Below, piece by piece: positions 1 to 5,152 of a stretch of DNA of 5,152 bases. The notes below the pieces were generated by a model. The model saw only the letters and a program-made list of their open reading frames with translations, was not told the origin of the DNA and did not search any database. Made by a program: the position numbers and the translations under genes. Each line of letters opens with the position of its first letter. The first letter of the stretch is position 1. The DNA lies in contig DSDE01000291.1 of the NCBI GenBank assembly GCA_011049095.1, forward strand, positions 1 to 5,152, given 5' to 3'. The DNA comes from Fidelibacterota bacterium. GTDB lineage: Bacteria > Fidelibacterota > Fidelibacteria > Fidelibacterales > DSDE01.

Positions 1-2321
1 AACCAGGCCAGATAAACAGCCTCAGCAGCAACACCATCTGGTCTGTTTTGAAAGACCGGAACAATTTTGTGTGGATAGGAACCAATGATGCGCTGAATCG
101 CTATAATCTCCAAACTGGAGAAATTCTCTATTTTCGGCATGATCCAAATAATTTAAATTCACTTAGCCATGATCGGGTACGCTATCTCTATGAAGACAGC
201 GCCGGCATTATCTGGATGGGGACAAACCGCGGATTAACCCGGTATAATGATGGCGAAATGAAGCAATACCTGCCAGATCAGGATAATCCCGCTAGTTTGC
301 CTGGCAATTATGTGTGGAGCATTATTCGGGACACCAACGGCATCTTATGGGTTGGAACACACGACGGACTGGCTCGCCTGGATGAAAAATCCCAGAGCTT
401 CACCAACTACTTTGCAGACCCGACCAATCCTCGCAGCCTGGTGAATAATACTATATCTTCACTGGCGCTTGACAAGGATGGCAACTTGTGGATTGGAAGC
501 CGCGCTGGCCTCCATCGCTATAATCCATCGAAAGATGATTTTGATCGCTTTCTCCATGATCCCGAAGATGACAAAACCATCAATGATAATCGCATACGGG
601 TTATATTACCGGCAAAAAACGGCGGTCTGTGGCTCGGAACCAATGCCGGCATAAACTATTTTGACCCCAAAACAAAACAATTTACTGCCTATACCGAAGA
701 AGATGGTTTATGCAACAACACCATCTATGGCCTATTGGAAGACGATGATGGCTATCTATGGATGAGCACCAATCGGGGGCTGGCAAAATTTGACCCAAAA
801 ACAAAAATCTTCAAAAACTATGACGCAGGAGACGGACTCCAGAGTAATGAATTCAATGGCGGCGCCTATTTCAAAGACAGTCAGGGGCTTCTCTATTTCG
901 GCGGCATCAACGGTCTGAATATTTTTAAGCCTGAAGAAATACGCGATAACCCCAATATTCCGCAAATTGTGCTAACTGGCTTCAATATTCTCGGGCGGCC
1001 GGCTCAATTTGACCGCTCTGTAAGCGCAGTTGAAGAAATTCGTCTCAGCTACAAAGAAAACTTCATCACATTTGCCTTTGCAGCGCTGGAATTTACAAAG
1101 CCCGAAAAAAACCAATTTGCTTATAAATTGGAAGGCTTTAATGAAGAGTGGATCTATTCTGGAAACGAAAACCGTGTGAACTACACTAATCTCGATGGCG
1201 GCAAATATCTTTTTCGGGTAAAAGGAAGCAACAATGATGGTATCTGGAATGAAAAAGGACTGGCTGTCAAACTGACGGTGAAGCCACCCTTCTGGAAAAC
1301 AAAATTTGCTTATCTCATCTATTTTATCGTGATTGGCATTAGCGCTGCAGGAATCTACAAATGGCGTTCCGAACAGATGAAAAAAGAGTTGGCAAGGCGC
1401 GAAAAGCTGATGGCTAAAGACAGAGAATTAGCTGACCGTTTTCGAAAAAATGATGTTGTAGCCCAGATTCGCCAGAATAGCGATGTTTTGCTCCACAATA
1501 TTGAATCCATTGAACAGACAATGGAAGGCATCCGCACACGGGCTCACGACCTTTCTAATGCTTCCGAAAACACAGTTACTGCCACCGAAGAAATGAGCGC
1601 CAATATTGTTCATATTCAAAATAACGTAGAAACCAGCTTTCAAAATGTCAGAGTCAGCACGGAATACGCCCAAAAAGGTGATGAAAGCGCCAACGCCGCA
1701 GCCAGGGAAATAGATACCATCCGCAGTATTGTAAATGAAAGCACCGGCGCTGTTGCCCTAATGGAAAAAAAAGCTGCCGAAATTGAAGAGATGGTCAAAG
1801 TGATACGTAATATTGATGATCAGACGAACCTCCTTTCTCTAAATGCCGCCATTGAAGCAGCCCGGGCAGGAGATGCTGGACGCGGATTTGCAGTCGTAGC
1901 ACAAGTGGTGCAAAAGTTGTCAAATCAAACCTCAGACGCCACGAAAAAGATCAGCGCTATGATAAAAGAGATTCAGGACGTAAGCAAATCAGTCAGCAAT
2001 AAAATGAAACTGGTCACGAAAGAAGTAGCCGTCGGCGTCAATCTGGTGGAAGATACCAGAGCAATGCTTAGCAGCATCACCGAATCCATCAGCAATGTAG
2101 AAAACATTATGAGCTCAGTAGCAGAATCAATGCAGGAACAGACACGGACCACAAATAATATCACCGAACAGAGCGATATCGTGCGCAGACATGCCCAAGA
2201 TACCGATTCTGATATCAATCAAACGGCTGAGACCTTGAAAAAAGTGGCAGAAATTGCCGAACGCCTCAACCAGATTGTGCAAATGTTTGATATGGACAAT
2301 ATCCTGAAAGCAGATGGATAG
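1..2321 (+). CDS. Reg_prop beta-propeller / Y_Y_Y / MCP-type chemoreceptor, 5' partial
   Basis: Probable membrane chemoreceptor: an extracytoplasmic propeller sensor would pass a signal through one membrane helix to a cytoplasmic MCP domain that controls CheA/CheW. The frame is open from base 3 with no stop; the TTG at 48-50 lies inside the first visible blade (residues before it read NTIWSV), so it is not the true start. Residues here are counted from that TTG. Seven Reg_prop blades run to about 298, each with a (L/V)W(I/M/V)GT..GL.R(Y/F) core. A Y_Y_Y domain follows at about 333-412 (YKLEGFNEEW, GGKYLFRVKGSN). A hydrophobic helix lies at about 420-437, then charged coiled coil, then the MCP tip at about 592-619 (DQTNLLSLNAAIEAARAG, GRGFAVVA). 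No histidine-kinase domain, HAMP signature or C-terminal NWETF-like CheR tether is apparent. The stop is TAG. Domain assignments are firm; the ligand is unknown, and the signal peptide and any further blades lie outside the window. Confidence 0.93.
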   Translation, partial: PGQINSLSSNTIWSVLKDRNNFVWIGTNDALNRYNLQTGEILYFRHDPNNLNSLSHDRVRYLYEDSAGIIWMGTNRGLTRYNDGEMKQYLPDQDNPASLPGNYVWSIIRDTNGILWVGTHDGLARLDEKSQSFTNYFADPTNPRSLVNNTISSLALDKDGNLWIGSRAGLHRYNPSKDDFDRFLHDPEDDKTINDNRIRVILPAKNGGLWLGTNAGINYFDPKTKQFTAYTEEDGLCNNTIYGLLEDDDGYLWMSTNRGLAKFDPKTKIFKNYDAGDGLQSNEFNGGAYFKDSQGLLYFGGINGLNIFKPEEIRDNPNIPQIVLTGFNILGRPAQFDRSVSAVEEIRLSYKENFITFAFAALEFTKPEKNQFAYKLEGFNEEWIYSGNENRVNYTNLDGGKYLFRVKGSNNDGIWNEKGLAVKLTVKPPFWKTKFAYLIYFIVIGISAAGIYKWRSEQMKKELARREKLMAKDRELADRFRKNDVVAQIRQNSDVLLHNIESIEQTMEGIRTRAHDLSNASENTVTATEEMSANIVHIQNNVETSFQNVRVSTEYAQKGDESANAAAREIDTIRSIVNESTGAVALMEKKAAEIEEMVKVIRNIDDQTNLLSLNAAIEAARAGDAGRGFAVVAQVVQKLSNQTSDATKKISAMIKEIQDVSKSVSNKMKLVTKEVAVGVNLVEDTRAMLSSITESISNVENIMSSVAESMQEQTRTTNNITEQSDIVRRHAQDTDSDINQTAETLKKVAEIAERLNQIVQMFDMDNILKADG
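30..941 (+). repeat. Seven tandem Reg_prop beta-propeller blade repeats
   Basis: Within the sensor gene, seven diverged repeats of about 34-47 codons can be aligned by their core of a hydrophobic strand, D..G.(L/I)W(I/M/V)GT, then GL.R(Y/F). Approximate blade limits are 30-164, 165-299, 300-440, 441-581, 582-710, 711-839 and 840-941. Blades 1-4 share a loop ending DP.(N/D).. followed by S(L/I) or T(I). Blades 5 and 6 have a shorter loop ending EDGL or GDGL. Blade 7 is divergent (LLYFGGINGLNIF). Seven blades would make one complete propeller. Family members of the hybrid two-component type often carry about fourteen blades (two propellers), so an upstream propeller may exist beyond the left edge. 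These are protein-level repeats with little DNA identity. Confidence 0.85.
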
Positions 2322-2345
2322 ACTTTCACCATCAATGCAAATAAT

Positions 2346-4139
2346 TCATTTATATGCAGAAAAAAAATATGTGGGATAACTGCGATTCCGAAGCTTATCC
2401 TGGAGAAATTGTTCCAGTTTTTGAATAATCTCTTCCCGGGCGCTCATTTTAATAATTTCATCTGCCAGCGCTTCACATTCTAAAAAACTAACCTGTCGAA
2501 TAATATCTCTGGCTTCATTGAGATAAATTGGAGCCATGCTCAATCCTGAAACACCCATACCAATAAGCAGTGGAATAGCCAGATGCTCACCTGCCATTTC
2601 ACCGCAAACACTCACTGGCAGGCCTCCTCTCCGGCCCGCGTCAATAATCCATTTCAGAACACGAATCATAACAGGGTCATAATGACAATAGAGGTCCTTA
2701 ACCTTTTCATTGCCCCTGTCAACAGCCAATATATATTGAGTCAGATCATTGGTGCCAATACTGAAAAAATTGACTTCTTTTGCGAGACGATCTGCCAGCA
2801 AAGCCGCCGATGGCACTTCCACAAGGACGCCAAGAGGAATCTCTTCCTGAAAATCTATATTTGCTGCCCGAAGCTGTCCCTTGGCGATTTCGACATACTC
2901 TTTTGCTTTTATGAGCTCCTCTATGCGCGTTATCATCGGAAACATAATACTGATTTGCCCAAAAGCCGAAGCCCTCAGCATAGCCCTTAACTGCGTCAGA
3001 AACATATCGGTACGGTCCAAAGAAATTCGAATAGCCCGATAACCCATAAAGGGATTATCTTCCCTGCGCTGGTCTTTCTTTAAAATGGCAGTCATCTTGT
3101 CACCACCCAGATCAAAGGTCCTTAAAACGACATTTTTCCCTGCCATTTTTTCCACAACATAGCGATATTCTGAAAATAGTTCATCTTCCCTGGGTTCGCG
3201 ATGCTTCATTAGATAGATGTACTCACTGCGGTATAAGCCGACAGCCTTTGCACCAAATGCTATGGCATTATCCACCTCAAAAGCCAATCCCAGATTAGCG
3301 GCCAGTTCGACTAAATGCTTATCTGTTGTTTCGCTTTGCTCTCCTATACGGCTGATGAGATCATTTTCATAATCATGAATTTTTGTGATCTCGATCCGGT
3401 AATGGGATTCAGTTTCAAAATCTGGTCTAACTATCACTTCACCTTTACCACCATCAACAATGAGTTTTTCACCAGATTGCAGCGTATAGAGCAAGTTGTG
3501 AATACCTAATACAGTGGGGATTTTAAAGGCTTTTGCCAGGACAGCTACATGAGAAGTAGGTCCGCCATATTCGGCGACAAACCCTTTTACCCTTCCCATT
3601 CCCAATGTAATAATATCTCCCGGTGTCAGGTAGCGGGCAGCAAGAATCACTGGTCCAGCCGTTTCCAGCTCTATATAGCCACTCTGGCGATTAAGCAAAA
3701 TTCTCAAAACCCGCTGTTTAACCTCTTTAATGTCAAGAACCCGGTCCCGGAAATACTCAGATTCTCCATCATTGAGAAGCTGAATATACTGATTGATGAT
3801 AACCTTGTATGCCACAGCGGCATTAATCAGGTGATCGCTGATATAACTCTGCACTTGCTGCTGCAGCTCATGATCATCAAGCACAGCAAGATGCGTATCG
3901 ATTATCTCAGCATAATTTTCTCCGAGAACCTCAGATATTTTTCGTCTGATAAAAAGCAAATCCTTCCGCACTTTATCCTGAGCTGACCTGAAACGGTCCA
4001 TTTCCTGCTGAATTTCTTCAGCTCTGATAGGTGTTCGGGGAATGACAAAGCTGTCCTGATCACGATGCAGATAAGCTTGCCCAATGGCTATCCCAGGAGA
4101 AGCAGCAATACCGGGAAGAATTTGATTATTGCGCTTCAA
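2346..4139 (-). CDS. ptsI: Phosphoenolpyruvate-protein phosphotransferase (PTS enzyme I)
   Basis: Cytoplasmic EI takes phosphate from PEP onto a histidine and passes it to HPr, the first step of the PTS. The 597-residue product has the full family layout. The N-terminal part begins PGIAASPGIAIGQA and contains the helical HPr-binding region (about 40-145). The phosphohistidine domain has GGPTSH with His197. The PEP-binding TIM barrel spans about 260-550. Visible active-site residues are Arg304 (GLYRSE), Arg340 (RTFDLGGDK), Glu441 (VEVPSA), Asn464-Asp465 (GTNDLTQY), Arg475 (DRGN) and Cys512 (VCGEMAG), matching the known E. coli set. It is about 22 residues longer than E. coli EI, partly through a basic/aromatic C-terminal tail. 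The start is TTG: an in-frame TAG (the ptsH stop) lies two codons upstream and the conserved N-terminus begins at residue 8, so no ATG is available. It lies 3 nt after ptsH, and all catalytic residues are intact. Confidence 0.97.
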   Translation of the reverse strand: MKRNNQILPGIAASPGIAIGQAYLHRDQDSFVIPRTPIRAEEIQQEMDRFRSAQDKVRKDLLFIRRKISEVLGENYAEIIDTHLAVLDDHELQQQVQSYISDHLINAAVAYKVIINQYIQLLNDGESEYFRDRVLDIKEVKQRVLRILLNRQSGYIELETAGPVILAARYLTPGDIITLGMGRVKGFVAEYGGPTSHVAVLAKAFKIPTVLGIHNLLYTLQSGEKLIVDGGKGEVIVRPDFETESHYRIEITKIHDYENDLISRIGEQSETTDKHLVELAANLGLAFEVDNAIAFGAKAVGLYRSEYIYLMKHREPREDELFSEYRYVVEKMAGKNVVLRTFDLGGDKMTAILKKDQRREDNPFMGYRAIRISLDRTDMFLTQLRAMLRASAFGQISIMFPMITRIEELIKAKEYVEIAKGQLRAANIDFQEEIPLGVLVEVPSAALLADRLAKEVNFFSIGTNDLTQYILAVDRGNEKVKDLYCHYDPVMIRVLKWIIDAGRRGGLPVSVCGEMAGEHLAIPLLIGMGVSGLSMAPIYLNEARDIIRQVSFLECEALADEIIKMSAREEIIQKLEQFLQDKLRNRSYPTYFFSAYK

Positions 4140-4142
4140 AAG

Positions 4143-4418
4143 CTATTCTTCTGACATTCCAAATTTATTGACTGCCAGTTCAGCAATAGCATCCAAAGCC
4201 TGCTGTGCATCTGTACCTTCAGCTTCAACTCTGAGTTTAGCGCCTTTTTCAGCAGCTAAAACCAGGACGCCTAATATGGATTTGGCATTGATTTTTTTCT
4301 CATCCCGCACTAAAAAGAGCTGAGATTTAAACCTTGAAGTGAGATTCACCAGGGCTGTTGCCGGACGGGCATGAAGACCCTGGCTATTTAAAATTTCGAT
4401 TTCGCGTGTTAATTTCAT
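4143..4418 (-). CDS. ptsH: HPr phosphocarrier protein
   Basis: HPr is the small cytoplasmic carrier that receives phosphate from EI and hands it to EIIA domains. The 91-residue product matches the usual length (about 85-90). The catalytic site is intact: His16 in NSQGLHARPAT, with the Arg two residues after it (Arg18). Ser47 in NAKSILGVLVLAA sits where Ser46 of Gram-positive HPr is phosphorylated by HPr kinase/phosphorylase, and the surrounding sequence resembles HPr proteins of bacteria that have that kinase. This would allow regulatory control, but no hprK gene is in view. The ATG start overlaps the stop of the upstream synthase gene (ATGA), and a weak GGA-rich site lies about 9 nt before it. 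ptsI follows after 3 nt in the same frame. The identity is certain; a purely regulatory versus a sugar-transport role cannot be settled here. Confidence 0.97.
   Translation of the reverse strand: MKLTREIEILNSQGLHARPATALVNLTSRFKSQLFLVRDEKKINAKSILGVLVLAAEKGAKLRVEAEGTDAQQALDAIAELAVNKFGMSEE
4148..4152 (-). promoter_or_regulatory. Probable ribosome binding site for ptsI (TTG start)
   Basis: On the minus strand AGAAG lies 8 nt before the TTG, inside the last codons of ptsH. It is a partial match to the anti-Shine-Dalgarno core, but its spacing is correct. It supports starting ptsI at the TTG, the only plausible initiator between the ptsH stop and the conserved EI N-terminus. Its position within ptsH suggests that translation of the two genes is coupled. 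Confidence 0.5.
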
Positions 4419-5152
4419 CTTTTTCTGTCCAATATAAATTCGGTGAATGTAATAAGTGTATCCCTAAGCTCACCAGTAAGAGTGCGGATGTCTCTCAAAG
4501 CTTCATCCCGCTCATTTTGTATATCACTGGTCACCTGCTTCCACACTCTTAATTGTTCAAAAAGTTCCCGTAAACGCTCCAGAGCACTTTCATCAACGTT
4601 AAAACTGTCAATAATCCGGCGAATCGCCATCTTTTCAGCATCATTGGCTCGCTGCCAGGCCAGAAGCATTGGATAGGTTTTTTTTGCCGCCGATACATCA
4701 CTGCCCAAACTTTTTCCCATATTTTCCGGATTACTTGTAAGCTCCAGCAAATCATCCTGTATTTGAAATATCCGCCCAATTCTTATGAAGTATTTTCGAA
4801 TGGCTGAAACCTCATCTTCTGCTAATCCTGCAGCATAAGCGCCAATAGTGGCAGAACCAGACAACAAAGCGCCTGTCTTTTGCTCTACCATTTTCAGATA
4901 TTCAAATGTAGAAATCTCAGTCCGGTTTTCAAATGACATGTCATAGATCTGCCCCTCACACATAGCCATAATCTGCCTCGTAAACTCGGAATAGAGTTTG
5001 GAAAATGGTTCTCCAGTCATCATACCCATAAAGCGAAAAGCGAGGGCAAAAAGTGTATCCCCAGCAATGATAGCCGTATTGGCGTCCCACTTTGCCACAA
5101 CAGATGGCAGCCCGTGCCGCATATCATCATTGTCCATAATATCGTCATGAAC
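4415..5152 (-). CDS. Polyprenyl (trans-isoprenyl) diphosphate synthase, N-terminus missing
   Basis: This enzyme condenses isopentenyl diphosphate with an allylic diphosphate to make linear prenyl diphosphates for quinone, lipid-carrier or carotenoid synthesis. The visible 245 residues begin inside the first Asp-rich motif: VHDDIMDNDDMRHG (first DDxxD at residues 3-7 of the visible part), followed by KWDANTAIIAGD. A KTGALLSG motif follows at about 92-99. The second Asp-rich motif is QDDLLEL (Asp133-Asp134), then GKSLGSD and KKTYP. The first motif has two residues between the Asp pair and the last Asp, unlike the DDxxxxD of E. coli FPP synthase IspA, so a medium/long-chain or archaeal-like GGPP-type enzyme is favoured. 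The last acidic residue of the second motif is Glu instead of Asp. The frame is open to the right edge, so the ATG at 5135-5137 is internal. Residues upstream of the first motif that set chain length are outside the window, so no gene symbol is given. The stop overlaps the ptsH start. Confidence 0.93.
   Translation of the reverse strand, partial: VHDDIMDNDDMRHGLPSVVAKWDANTAIIAGDTLFALAFRFMGMMTGEPFSKLYSEFTRQIMAMCEGQIYDMSFENRTEISTFEYLKMVEQKTGALLSGSATIGAYAAGLAEDEVSAIRKYFIRIGRIFQIQDDLLELTSNPENMGKSLGSDVSAAKKTYPMLLAWQRANDAEKMAIRRIIDSFNVDESALERLRELFEQLRVWKQVTSDIQNERDEALRDIRTLTGELRDTLITFTEFILDRKR

Larger units (their letters stand above)
2346..5152 (-). other. Probable operon: polyprenyl synthase - ptsH - ptsI
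   Basis: Three minus-strand genes are packed without space for internal promoters: a 4-base ATGA overlap between the synthase and ptsH, then 3 bases between ptsH and ptsI. This is seen directly. Co-transcription and translational coupling are inferred. The operon promoter and any earlier genes, where EIIA/IIC/IID or hprK might sit, lie beyond the right edge. Confidence 0.8.

Noticed and set aside
48..50. TTG at 48 as start codon of the sensor gene
   Set aside because: The frame is open back to base 3 and encodes conserved propeller residues before the TTG, so it is an internal Leu codon of a truncated gene.
1428..1673. Minus-strand short open frames inside the MCP region
   Set aside because: They arise opposite the coiled-coil coding sequence, with no start context or recognisable product.
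2336..2358. Imperfect AT-rich inverted repeat (TGCAAATA / TATATGCA, 7-base loop) across the convergent junction
   Set aside because: The stem is 8 bp with one mismatch and nearly all A/T, and neither strand has a U-run after it: the A/T run lies upstream of the stem for minus-strand transcripts. It is too weak to call a terminator.
2583..2990. Plus-strand open frame of 135 codons opposite ptsI
   Set aside because: It lies wholly antisense to conserved ptsI codons and shows no recognisable protein family or plausible ribosome binding site; treated as a shadow.
3549..3986. Plus-strand open frame of 145 codons opposite ptsI
   Set aside because: It is antisense to the phosphohistidine and HPr-binding domains of EI and its translation has no family signature; a shadow of the real gene.
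5135..5137. ATG at 5135-5137 as start of the polyprenyl synthase
   Set aside because: The five codons before it read VHDDI, completing the essential first Asp-rich motif. The ATG is internal and the gene continues past the right edge.

Overview
The window holds two convergent transcription units and is almost entirely coding. The plus strand carries the 3' part of one large sensor gene (1-2321). The minus strand carries three tightly packed genes read from the right edge towards the middle: a polyprenyl diphosphate synthase (4415 to beyond 5152, N-terminus cut off), HPr (ptsH, 4143-4418) and PTS enzyme I (ptsI, 2346-4139). The two units meet tail to tail with only 24 bases between their stop codons. 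No RNA genes, insertion sequences, CRISPR arrays or attachment sites were seen.

The plus-strand gene encodes an unusual chemoreceptor-like protein. Seven Reg_prop beta-propeller blades are followed by a Y_Y_Y domain, one membrane helix, and a long cytoplasmic coiled coil with a clear methyl-accepting chemotaxis protein (MCP) hairpin tip. The propeller/Y_Y_Y/membrane-helix module is best known as the periplasmic sensor of hybrid two-component systems and other histidine kinases. Here it is joined to an MCP output that would act on CheA/CheW. The reading frame is open through the left window edge, so the true start and possibly more propeller blades lie outside.

The minus-strand genes form a probable operon. 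The synthase stop and the ptsH start overlap as ATGA. The ptsH stop is followed by one CTT codon and then a TTG start for ptsI, all in the same frame. HPr and EI are the general phosphate carriers of the phosphoenolpyruvate phosphotransferase system. No sugar-specific EIIA/B/C gene is visible, so whether the PTS here is for transport or regulation cannot be decided. HPr keeps both the catalytic His and the Ser in the position phosphorylated by HPr kinase.

The organism is a bacterium of moderate GC content (mid-40s percent by eye). Reg_prop/Y_Y_Y sensors, an HPr with an AKSI(L/M)GVL-type serine site, and a polyprenyl synthase next to ptsH-ptsI together suggest the wider FCB group or a related uncultured phylum (Calditrichota/KSB1-like). 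This is inference of low certainty, because no marker gene is present. The best candidate for something unusual is the propeller-MCP fusion. The PTS operon is ordinary biochemistry with an interesting gene arrangement.
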